Origin: CAZLQR01 sp964366455
GTDB lineage: Bacteria; Patescibacteriota; Microgenomatia; UBA1406; GWC2-37-13
Direction of reading: 5' to 3'
Length of the DNA stretch: 16,621 nucleotides
Assembly: GCA_964366455.1 (NCBI GenBank)
Contig: CAYISZ010000016.1
Location: 1 to 16,621 of the forward strand
Position numbers and translations under genes: made by a program. Positions 6,736-12,413 of the stretch are shown here, piece by piece. A model generated the notes under the pieces. That model was not told the origin of the DNA. It worked only from the letters and a program-made list of their open reading frames with translations, and made no database searches. Every line of letters starts with the position of its first letter. The first letter of the stretch is position 1.

Positions 6736-7641
6736 TTAATTATAGTTTCTTAATTTATGAAATGGATGCCAGTGAATGCGCCTTTCTGCAATGTAAATTC
6801 CGCCAAACACTAAAAGTGAACCGATAAAATAAAAAACATCTGGCTTTTCGCCCAAAAGTGGCCAAGCTATAAGTAGAGCTATTACCGGATCCATGTAGGC
6901 GAACATTCCAACATCTGACGCAGCGATTTTAGTTAGAGCGTAGTGAATTAAGGTGTAAGCTCCTAGAGACACAAAAAATATTCCGAACAACAACGCGAAC
7001 CACCCCTTCATGGTAACTGACTCTATTGACCAACTCTGCATTTCGCCAAATGTAAACGGCAGAAAACTTAGTGCACCCGAAACAAACACTACTAAAGAAA
7101 TTTGCAGCGCTCCAATTTTTCCAGATAATTTCTTTATTAAAAAGGCGTGGAGAACACCGAAGATAGTAGCAACAAACATAAGTAAATTTCCTACAGCTTG
7201 CTGCTCATAAATCACGGACCCATTTAAAATTAATGGCGCAAGTACAATAACCAGAACTCCTCCAAGTGCAATAATCATTCCGTAGAATTTTTTAAGCTTA
7301 AATTTCTCGTGCAAAAAAAACAATGCAATTGCATAAAGAATTACAGGACCTGACGATGCTATAACCGGTGCAACAATACTTTGTGTACGTTGAAGTCCCA
7401 GAAAAAATAAACCAATATGCAATCCAACTCCAGAAACTCCTGCGAGTATTAAAATGATCCAGTCTTTCTTGGAAAGTGGCATCCAGTGAGACACTGCAAA
7501 AGGAGCTAGTAAAATAGAGGCTGATGCGAAACGCGTGAAGGCAAGTATAAACGGTGGGATTTCGGTCAGACCCATTTTCATAATGGGGGCTGTCATTCCC
7601 ATAATGACATTGGCAATAATTATGGCGAGAAAAGGATTCAT
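6736..7641 (-). CDS. EamA/DMT-family transporter
   Basis: The 301-residue protein has ten hydrophobic helices in two similar halves (about residues 3-135 and 150-290), the architecture of the drug/metabolite transporter superfamily. The first helix pair contains MGMTAPIMKMGL and FTRFASASILLAPF, typical of EamA domains. The second half has the GAYTLIHYALTKI and DPVIALLIAWPLLGEKP segments seen in most members; the proline-glycine-glutamate turn before the last helix is especially typical. The substrate cannot be inferred; family members export amino acids, sugars, nucleotides or other metabolites. It lies between the polyprenyl-phosphate glycosyltransferase and galE on the same strand. A heptad array begins 9 bp upstream of its ATG. 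Confidence 0.9.
   Translation of the reverse strand: MNPFLAIIIANVIMGMTAPIMKMGLTEIPPFILAFTRFASASILLAPFAVSHWMPLSKKDWIILILAGVSGVGLHIGLFFLGLQRTQSIVAPVIASSGPVILYAIALFFLHEKFKLKKFYGMIIALGGVLVIVLAPLILNGSVIYEQQAVGNLLMFVATIFGVLHAFLIKKLSGKIGALQISLVVFVSGALSFLPFTFGEMQSWSIESVTMKGWFALLFGIFFVSLGAYTLIHYALTKIAASDVGMFAYMDPVIALLIAWPLLGEKPDVFYFIGSLLVFGGIYIAERRIHWHPFHKLRNYN
6739..6744 (-). promoter_or_regulatory. Possible internal -10 box before galE
   Basis: On the minus strand, TATAAT lies 5 nt before the galE ATG and overlaps the last sense codons of the upstream gene. The spacing is slightly short compared with the other leaderless promoters in the window, and the match could be chance within coding sequence. 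Confidence 0.35.
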
Positions 7642-7649
7642 AATTTAAA

Positions 7650-7677
7650 TTTCAAAATTCAAAGTTCAAAGTTCAAA
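7650..7677. repeat. Heptad array in the EamA upstream region
   Basis: The four tandem units are TTTCAAA, ATTCAAA, GTTCAAA and GTTCAAA. The array starts 8 nt before the EamA start codon, so it overlaps whatever promoter or leader that gene uses. Confidence 0.85.
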
Positions 7678-7715
7678 ATAGAAAAGTCGGACATTAAGAA
7701 TTTAGATTTTGGATT

Positions 7716-8624
7716 TTATTTGATATTGGGATTTTGATATTTGGATTTGTGTAGAAATACGATCAGTTCTCCCAAAACTCCGGTTAATACAACCTGAAGT
7801 CCTATGATAATTAAGAAAATTCCTGCCAGAAGCAGCGGGCGCTTATACAGCTCCACACCAAAAAATAATCTTTCAATTGTTAGCTCAACAGTTATTATCG
7901 ATCCAATTATAAATGCAGTTCCACCGATTGGTCCAAAAAAGTGCAATGGCTTCTCTGAAAACTTAAACACAAAGTAAGTTGTCAATGTATCAAAAAGTCC
8001 ATAAAAAATTCGCGCAAATCCATACTTTGATTTTCCCTTCATACGGGGTGAGTGCGACACCTCGACCTCGGTTGTTTTGAATCCTCGTTGATGTGCGAGC
8101 ACCGGAATAAATCTGTAGTTGTCTCCGTAAAGTTGAATCTCCTCAAGAACCTCTCGCTTCATTGCCTTAAATCCACAGTTGATGTCGTGAAAGGTTGAAT
8201 TCAACAAAGGTTTTAGTATCAAGACGTTGAAAATAGAGGAGGGAAGAGTTTTGGAAATTGGGTCATTTCTTTTTTTACGCCATCCATTGACCAAATCAAA
8301 TCCTTTCTCGATTTTTTCGATAAACAAAGGGATTTCCTCTGGGCTGTCCTGCAAATCAGCATCCATAAAAACGATTACGTCCCCTTTAGATTTCTCAAGT
8401 CCAACCTCAAGTGCTCGACCTTTTCCTAACTGCTTACGCTGTGTAACCAATTTGATATTTGAACTTTGATCTTTGAAATTCCGATCGTACGAATCAGTGC
8501 TGCCATCATCGATCAAAACAATCTCACTCTTTGTCTTTAATCCCGATAATACCTTCTCTAAACGTTCAAGAAGAACAGGTAGATTTTCTTTTTCATTGTG
8601 GAAGGGAATAATAATCGATATCAT
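7716..8624 (-). CDS. Polyprenyl-phosphate glycosyltransferase (DPM1/GtrB-like GT2) with two membrane helices
   Basis: This 302-residue enzyme would move a sugar from a nucleotide donor to undecaprenyl (polyprenyl) phosphate at the inner face of the membrane, making the lipid-linked donor used by GT-C enzymes such as those at 1154-4038. The catalytic domain shows SIIIPFHNE (3-11), IDDGSTD (38-44), MDADLQD (87-93, metal-binding DxD), NGWRKKRND (113-121), and an amphipathic region around 195-210. Two C-terminal helices (about 229-251 and 264-289) match the GtrB/DPMS type. Residues 50-59 (FKDQSSNIKL), just after DDGSTD, are encoded by a heptad array, and the C-terminal tail is also repeat-derived. 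It lies in a minus-strand run with the DUF2079 gene, the EamA transporter and galE. Confidence 0.9.
   Translation of the reverse strand: MISIIIPFHNEKENLPVLLERLEKVLSGLKTKSEIVLIDDGSTDSYDRNFKDQSSNIKLVTQRKQLGKGRALEVGLEKSKGDVIVFMDADLQDSPEEIPLFIEKIEKGFDLVNGWRKKRNDPISKTLPSSIFNVLILKPLLNSTFHDINCGFKAMKREVLEEIQLYGDNYRFIPVLAHQRGFKTTEVEVSHSPRMKGKSKYGFARIFYGLFDTLTTYFVFKFSEKPLHFFGPIGGTAFIIGSIITVELTIERLFFGVELYKRPLLLAGIFLIIIGLQVVLTGVLGELIVFLHKSKYQNPNIK
7719..7746. repeat. Heptad array covering the 3' end of the GT2 gene
   Basis: The units TTTGATA, TTGGGAT, TTTGATA and TTTGGAT are degenerate and in the opposite orientation to 7650-7677. The array encodes the last residues of the GT2 protein (YQNPNIK), so it may have replaced or extended the original C-terminus. 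Confidence 0.7.
8451..8478 (-). repeat. Heptad array inside the GT2 gene
   Basis: The four tandem units are TTTGATA, TTTGAAC, TTTGATC and TTTGAAA (plus strand). The translated product is about residues 49-58, between the DDGSTD motif and the next core strand, a loop that can tolerate extra residues. Confidence 0.85.
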
Positions 8625-8703
8625 GACTAATTTGAAATTTATAATTTTTAATTTTTATTCAAGTTCTAATATTTCAATTTTCAAACTTAAAATTTGATAT
8701 TGA

Positions 8704-8731
8704 TTTCAAATTTCGAATTTCAAACTTCAAA
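8704..8731. repeat. Heptad array between the DUF2079 and GT2 genes
   Basis: The units are TTTCAAA, TTTCGAA, TTTCAAA and CTTCAAA, followed by TT. It overlaps the DUF2079 stop codon (8727-8729). More degenerate heptad-like sequence fills 8631-8700, so almost the whole junction is repeat. Bases 8711-8733 are the uninterrupted version of the array that carries a palindrome at 10204-10246. Confidence 0.85.
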
Positions 8732-10133
8732 TTCTCTTATATACCTCAAAATTTTCTCTCTTCTCAACCAGTACGTATCGGGAGTCTCGAACAAGCTGTC
8801 CGTACACAGGGATCAGCGATTCCTTGTCGTGATAGCTATATATCTCGTTTGGTCTTATGATAACATAATCGGCCTGGTCGTAATACTTCGAAAAGTAATA
8901 AAACTTTCTTCGGGAACTCAAAAATGTCCCCACATTCCCAGTAGCACTAACCGCGATAGAGTCGTCCTTCAGCCTTGCTGCCCAGTACTTCGCATCATCT
9001 GCATTTTTTTGATAGTTAAACACATACATATCTTTTTGCTGAGAGTAGGGAAGCGGACTCTTGTTGTAGGAAAACCACATCGTCGCCAATACCATCAGAG
9101 TTAAAAATATACTCGCAACTCGTGAACTCGTTAACTCGTTAACACGTTTCAACCCATATATCGCTGAGATAAAGACAAACGGCGTGATAACCGCAGTGTA
9201 GTGAAAAACAATGTTTCGCATATTTGCATCTTGAGAAAGAAGATTCACAGCAAACTCAGGCAATGCAATCAAAATCGTGGGTGACAGTAACGAAAGAAAT
9301 CCAAGAGGTGCAAAAAGATTCCATATATAATCCCAGGTACTTTGCCTAAACAAAGTTTGAATTACATCTATGTTTTGATAACGCTCTGTTGCAAAATGCT
9401 CCGCTCCTCTGAAGTAGGGGATAATTACGAAGAATGATAACGCCACCCAAACTAAACTAGTAATAATGACCAATTTTGAGAATTTGATATTTTGATTTTT
9501 GATTTTATTTGATATTTGAGATTTGAAATTTGAACTTAGCAGCATATATCCTCCCATACCCGCTGTTGTTAGCCCAACCTGCTCCTTAGTAAATAAACTT
9601 AAAAGCAAAAAAACAAAGCTCCACCTATATTTTTTGATTAGCCAGAAATAAAACATGAAAAGAATAAACGGAGTAGCCAAAACAACACTGTGGAAATCAA
9701 ATCGATTCGTATACTGCAACGGAACGTAAAGCAGATAGCATATTGCGAATATCAAAGTTGGTAGCTCTTTTTTTAATACATAAATTCCAATGCCATAAAC
9801 AGCCAACGCTCCCAAACCCAGTACGACCGATTGAATAAGTAGTAACACTTCGGGTGATTGATATAAGAAATAAAGAGGGGAGAACAGTCCAAGAATAATG
9901 TCATTATGAACTGCCGAGCGTACTAACTGAGTAGGGCCAGTTGGGTCAGTGTGCTCAAGAAAACGTGTCCATTCACCGGTCTGAAGCGCTTTGTAACTGT
10001 TGTAAACCACATGATGCATTATTCCTAGATCGAAGTAGTTCGCATACATATTCCGATATCTCGCAATTGAAAAAACGGAGAAGAAAATGATATATGCGCT
10101 AATGAAGAAATAGAGGATAAGCTTTATTTTCAT
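8727..10133 (-). CDS. DUF2079 multi-pass membrane protein (GT-C superfamily)
   Basis: The 468-residue protein has about ten hydrophobic helices. The N-terminal pattern fits DUF2079: YFDLGIMHHVVYNS (33-46) after helix 1, with an acidic residue in the first outer loop; SAVHNDIILGLFSPLYFLY (73-91); LLIQSVVLGLGALAVYGIG (98-116); NRFDFHSV (143-150); and FTKEQVG (181-187). DUF2079 members are predicted membrane glycosyltransferases related to PMT proteins, but no reaction is established to my knowledge. The context supports a role in glycan or glycoprotein synthesis, as the next gene makes polyprenyl-phosphate sugars. Residues about 201-220, rich in N, K, S and Q, are encoded by a long heptad array and form an inserted hydrophilic loop. 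The stop codon also lies in a heptad array. Confidence 0.85.
   Translation of the reverse strand: MKIKLILYFFISAYIIFFSVFSIARYRNMYANYFDLGIMHHVVYNSYKALQTGEWTRFLEHTDPTGPTQLVRSAVHNDIILGLFSPLYFLYQSPEVLLLIQSVVLGLGALAVYGIGIYVLKKELPTLIFAICYLLYVPLQYTNRFDFHSVVLATPFILFMFYFWLIKKYRWSFVFLLLSLFTKEQVGLTTAGMGGYMLLSSNFKSQISNKIKNQNIKFSKLVIITSLVWVALSFFVIIPYFRGAEHFATERYQNIDVIQTLFRQSTWDYIWNLFAPLGFLSLLSPTILIALPEFAVNLLSQDANMRNIVFHYTAVITPFVFISAIYGLKRVNELTSSRVASIFLTLMVLATMWFSYNKSPLPYSQQKDMYVFNYQKNADDAKYWAARLKDDSIAVSATGNVGTFLSSRRKFYYFSKYYDQADYVIIRPNEIYSYHDKESLIPVYGQLVRDSRYVLVEKRENFEVYKRI
9483..9535 (-). repeat. Extended heptad array inside the DUF2079 gene
   Basis: A clean run of four units (TTTGATA, TTTGAGA, TTTGAAA, TTTGAAC at 9508-9535) is preceded by TTTGATA and two TTTTGAT units (9483-9503). 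It encodes about 18 hydrophilic residues between two hydrophobic segments. It is the longest coding copy in the window. Confidence 0.85.
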
Positions 10134-10136
10134 GAA

Positions 10137-10164
10137 TTTGAAATTTTCAATTTACAATTTGAAT
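10137..10164. repeat. Heptad array just upstream of the DUF2079 gene
   Basis: The units are TTTGAAA, TTTTCAA, TTTACAA and TTTGAAT, starting 3 nt upstream of ATG 10133. It would occupy the core promoter or leader position of that gene. Confidence 0.75.
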
Positions 10165-10203
10165 TCAGTATAAAATGTTTAAAAATTAATGATTAAAAAT
10201 TGA

Positions 10204-10246
10204 TTTCGAATTCCTGCCTGCCGGCAGGCAGGTCAAACTTCAAATT
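10204..10246. repeat. Heptad array interrupted by a 20-bp perfect palindrome
   Basis: The left part is TTTCGAATT (10204-10212) and the right part is TCAAACTTCAAATT (10233-10246). Between them is a 20-bp perfect palindrome (10213-10232) made of CCTGCCTGCC plus its reverse complement. Joined without the palindrome, the flanks equal bases 8711-8733 exactly. The palindrome lies 19 bp past the recombinase stop codon and could fold as a hairpin in its mRNA, but no U-run follows, so a terminator role is uncertain. Confidence 0.9.
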
Positions 10247-10251
10247 AAAAA

Positions 10252-11223
10252 TTACTTGTTCCCACTGTGAAACTTAGCATGAATCTCCTTAAGCTTCGGG
10301 TCCGTAATATGAGTATATATCTGAGTTGTGGAAATATTGCTGTGACCTAACATCATCTGTACCGAGCGAATGTCTGCGCCATGCGAAAGTAAATCGGTTG
10401 CGTACGAGTGTCGCAAAACATGCGGCCCGATTCGCTCTACCAAACCGGCCTTTTTACGATATTTTTCAATAAGTCGTTCAATCGACCTTACTGACAATCT
10501 CTGTTTTTCGCTAGTTAGTCCTTCACCCGATGTCGGACCCGAGTATCGAATGAAAAGGGGATTGTATGGATCGGTGCGAACTTCAAAATATTTTTTTATC
10601 CATTCCTTAGCGTTCTTGGTGAGAAAAACTACTCGCGCCTTTCCGCCCTTACCAATAACTCCTATCTCGCCACTTTGCAGATTTATCTTGTCGCGATTTA
10701 AAGCAACGAGCTCAGACACACGCAGTCCTGTGGAAAATAGCATTTCCAAAAGAGCACGGTCGCGTATACCCATCTCTGTGCGCGTATCTATGCATTTAAA
10801 AAGTAGCGTAAGCTTATCTTCTTCTAGATGCTTTATCTTTCTATCCCGCGACTTACCAAGCTCAATTACCTCGGCCGGAATAACCTTTATACGCTGTTTG
10901 GCAAGAAACTTAAGAAAAGAACGTAGTGCGACCAAAAAATAAGTCTGAGTCTGTCTTGCAAGTGGGCCTTTGAAAGGATTTTTATAAGTATGGGAAAGAT
11001 AAAGTCTAAAGCTTCGAATATCTTCTTCTGTAATCTTTTCAACGTCATAGTGGGGTCTATTTCCTTCTTTAATTTTATCCTCATAATTCTCGATTTTATT
11101 TTTGAGCAACCAACCCTCAAAAAAATAAAGATAGTAGCTATACATCTTCACAGTCTTTAAGGAAAGATTGCGGTCTAGCTCGGAGTACTCGAGAAATCGT
11201 AGTATAGCTTCCTGTAATGTCAT
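10252..11223 (-). CDS. Tyrosine recombinase, XerC/XerD-like
   Basis: This 323-residue site-specific recombinase has an N-terminal SAM-like DNA-binding domain (about 1-115) and a complete catalytic domain: R168 (TGLRVSEL), K192 (GKGGKAR), H268 and R271 (HVLRHSYAT), H294 (LGHSNISTTQIYTH) and nucleophile Y303. Such enzymes resolve chromosome dimers at dif or integrate mobile DNA. The length and the close match to Xer motifs favour a housekeeping Xer, although a transposase unit lies just upstream. The N-terminal domain has an extra charged stretch (about 45-62) relative to typical XerC/D, which are about 300 residues. ATG 11223 is chosen over TTG 11226 because a TAATAT box lies 6 nt before it. 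No dif-like site was recognised by eye. Confidence 0.93.
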   Translation of the reverse strand: MTLQEAILRFLEYSELDRNLSLKTVKMYSYYLYFFEGWLLKNKIENYEDKIKEGNRPHYDVEKITEEDIRSFRLYLSHTYKNPFKGPLARQTQTYFLVALRSFLKFLAKQRIKVIPAEVIELGKSRDRKIKHLEEDKLTLLFKCIDTRTEMGIRDRALLEMLFSTGLRVSELVALNRDKINLQSGEIGVIGKGGKARVVFLTKNAKEWIKKYFEVRTDPYNPLFIRYSGPTSGEGLTSEKQRLSVRSIERLIEKYRKKAGLVERIGPHVLRHSYATDLLSHGADIRSVQMMLGHSNISTTQIYTHITDPKLKEIHAKFHSGNK

Positions 11224-11229
11224 CAATTC

Positions 11230-11235
11230 ATATTA
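11230..11235 (-). promoter_or_regulatory. -10 box of the recombinase gene
   Basis: On the minus strand, TAATAT lies 6 nt before ATG 11223, the same spacing as the other leaderless-type promoters here. No extended TG or clear -35 is seen. Confidence 0.4.
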
Positions 11236-11264
11236 AACGACATCTCCTTCCAATTCAACCACTC

Positions 11265-11300
11265 TGCCACCGCCACACCTACGAGGTGTGTTATGTGGCA
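11265..11300. repeat. Left REP-like stem-loop of the transposase unit
   Basis: A compound hairpin. The outer stem is TGCCAC/GTGGCA (11265-11270 with 11295-11300), and the inner stem is CACACCT/AGGTGTG (11274-11280 with 11284-11290) closing an ACG loop. Bases 11266-11290 match 12044-12068 in 23 of 25 positions, in the same orientation. Confidence 0.8.
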
Positions 11301-11353
11301 TAAATAATCCCGTATTGACTAGCTAAAGTATGCATTTTGTAGCATATAATCCA

Positions 11354-11382
11354 TTGACCATAATTTCCATTTCTCCTATAAA
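11354..11382 (+). promoter_or_regulatory. Promoter of the transposase gene with -35 and -10
   Basis: TTGACC (11354-11359), a 17-bp spacer, and TATAAA (11377-11382), then 7 nt to ATG 11390. It is the only promoter in the window with both boxes clear, and it predicts a leaderless mRNA. A further TATAAT occurs at 11345-11350. Confidence 0.65.
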
Positions 11383-11389
11383 GTAAGCG

Positions 11390-12031
11390 ATGCATACAGT
11401 CGCGGGCTCAGAATCGGCCATATTCCACATTTGCAATAAAAGCATCGCAAATTTTAATATCTTTTACGCACCATCGCATGCCGAACGTTTTCTTTGGACA
11501 AACGATCATTACAGGAGAAGTAACAAAACTAAGTTATCGGAGGAAATACGAAAAAAGCGCTACTCGTATTTGAATTTACTCGAATACAATCCCGCTTATC
11601 ATATCAAAATACTTTGTTACTGCATTATGCCGGACCATTATCACTTACTTATTAAAGCAGTGAACTTTGACTCTATTTCAAGCTTTATACAGAATATTCA
11701 GAACAGTTATACTCGCTACTTTAATCTGAAGCATAAACGCAAGGGTCCTTTGTGGCAGTCGAGATTCAGACGTGTACGGGTTGAGTCAGACAGTCAACTA
11801 CTTCACCTAAGTAGATACATTCACATAAACCCTACTACCAGTAAATTAGTTGCCGTACCTGAAGACTGGCAATTTTCATCATACAGTGACATTATCTCGA
11901 GCGAGCATTATCTAAAAAACATTCTTACTGAGATCTCTATTAGAAAACCCACCTTATATAAGCAGTTTGTAGATAATCAAATCGACTATCAGCGAAAATT
12001 GAAAGCCATAAAACGCTCACTTCTAGAATAA
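11390..12031 (+). CDS. REP-associated tyrosine transposase (RAYT, Y1_Tnp)
   Basis: This 213-residue HUH-superfamily single-strand DNA transposase/nuclease has the metal-binding H83-Y-H85 in IMPDHYHLLI, and a candidate nucleophile Y107 in NIQNSYTRYFN (Y110 is an alternative). KGPLWQSRFRR (118-128) and LSRYIHINP are diagnostic of the RAYT/IS200-like group (COG1943). All catalytic residues are present and the frame is intact, so it may be active. Members cleave and join single-stranded DNA at hairpin ends; here two hairpin repeats flank the gene. It has its own promoter and sits in the divergent gap between the recombinase and the WhiB-like gene. There is no TnpB or other cargo. Confidence 0.92.
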   Translation: MHTVAGSESAIFHICNKSIANFNIFYAPSHAERFLWTNDHYRRSNKTKLSEEIRKKRYSYLNLLEYNPAYHIKILCYCIMPDHYHLLIKAVNFDSISSFIQNIQNSYTRYFNLKHKRKGPLWQSRFRRVRVESDSQLLHLSRYIHINPTTSKLVAVPEDWQFSSYSDIISSEHYLKNILTEISIRKPTLYKQFVDNQIDYQRKLKAIKRSLLE

Positions 12032-12043
12032 TCGCGTGTTTTA

Positions 12044-12070
12044 GCCACCGACACACCTACGAAGTGTGTC
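12044..12070. repeat. Right REP-like stem-loop of the transposase unit
   Basis: Bases 12050-12070 fold as GACACACCT/AAGTGTGTC (one mismatch) with an ACG loop. Bases 12044-12068 repeat the left copy with two substitutions. The loop difference (GAGGT to GAAGT) weakens the inner stem, but two extra bases lengthen it. It lies 12 bp after the transposase stop and could also slow read-through into the next gene. Confidence 0.8.
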
Positions 12071-12088
12071 AGGGCAGCAGCTTTGGCT

Positions 12089-12097
12089 TGGTATAAT
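12089..12097 (+). promoter_or_regulatory. Extended -10 promoter of the WhiB-like gene
   Basis: TG-G-TATAAT (hexamer 12092-12097) lies exactly 7 nt before ATG 12105. This decides the start: the upstream in-frame GTG at 12066 would lie before the promoter. A leaderless mRNA is predicted. Confidence 0.7.
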
Positions 12098-12104
12098 AGG
12101 CTAT

Positions 12105-12389
12105 ATGTGTGCAAATATAGAAAACTGGAATGTAGGAGGTCTTTGTCATCAAGACACAACCCCAGCGGACCTAATTCCAGACATGTATGCAACTTCGATA
12201 AATGACGTTCGACTAGCTGAATTTTTTTGTAAACCTTGCCCAAACATTACTCAATGTTACGAATATGGGCTCGCAAACCCTAAGGAAAAACGCGTACTCG
12301 GCGGCGCATCATTTCGCAGACGAAGGGCTATTCTCAGACACCTAGAAAATAATCCCGGAACCATTGATCCCCCACAGCCAAGAAGATAG
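12105..12389 (+). CDS. WhiB-like (Wbl) iron-sulfur transcription factor
   Basis: The 94-residue product carries the four-cysteine signature of WhiB-like proteins, C14-x27-C42-x2-C45-x5-C51, which in the family holds a [4Fe-4S] cluster. It is followed by RVLGG (63-67), in the place of the G-[VI]-W-G-G turn with the tryptophan replaced by leucine, and by a basic tail FRRRRAILRHL (70-80) expected to contact DNA. The order and spacing are those of Wbl proteins, which bind the primary sigma factor and respond to oxygen or nitric oxide. A fifth cysteine is at position 2. Wbl proteins are classically known from Actinobacteria and their phages, so this host is unexpected. The gene ends 24 bp before the ABC transporter start, suggesting a regulatory link. 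Confidence 0.8.
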   Translation: MCANIENWNVGGLCHQDTTPADLIPDMYATSINDVRLAEFFCKPCPNITQCYEYGLANPKEKRVLGGASFRRRRAILRHLENNPGTIDPPQPRR

Positions 12390-12397
12390 CTCTTACC

Positions 12398-12406
12398 TGC
12401 TACAAT
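12398..12406 (+). promoter_or_regulatory. Extended -10 promoter of the ABC transporter genes
   Basis: TG-C-TACAAT (hexamer 12401-12406) lies 7 nt before ATG 12414. The in-frame ATG at 12405 overlaps the box, so 12414 is the likely start of a leaderless transcript. Confidence 0.6.
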
Positions 12407-12413
12407 GAAATCT

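Larger units (their letters stand above)
11266..12070 (+). mobile_element. RAYT/IS200-like unit: transposase gene between two 25-bp stem-loop direct repeats
   Basis: A Y1 (HUH) transposase gene is bracketed by direct repeats at 11266-11290 and 12044-12068, each forming a small hairpin. This matches the logic of REP-associated tyrosine transposases, whose genes are flanked by the REP hairpins they recognise, and of IS200/IS605 elements with subterminal hairpins. True ends cannot be fixed from one copy, and no target duplication is expected for this class. The span given is the minimum set by the repeats. Confidence 0.65.

Noticed and set aside
7650..7746. Heptad arrays considered as a CRISPR array
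   Set aside because: Units are 7 bp and directly adjacent with no spacers, and no cas genes are present.
10370..10942. A 190-residue open frame on the plus strand opposite the recombinase gene
   Set aside because: It is antisense to a recombinase with every catalytic residue intact, has low-complexity serine/arginine-rich composition and matches no family I recognise; it is a shadow frame.
10252..11223. The recombinase considered as the integrase of an integrative element
   Set aside because: The sequence is Xer-like with no att repeats, excisionase or cargo nearby; the adjacent transposase unit belongs to a different mechanism and has its own repeats.
11247..11271. On the minus strand, a stretch resembling the 5' part and D arm of a serine tRNA (GGTGGCAGAGTGGTTGAAT)
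   Set aside because: Only about 20 nt match, part of that comes from the stem-loop repeat, the D stem does not close, and no anticodon arm follows. An attachment-site remnant cannot be supported from this.
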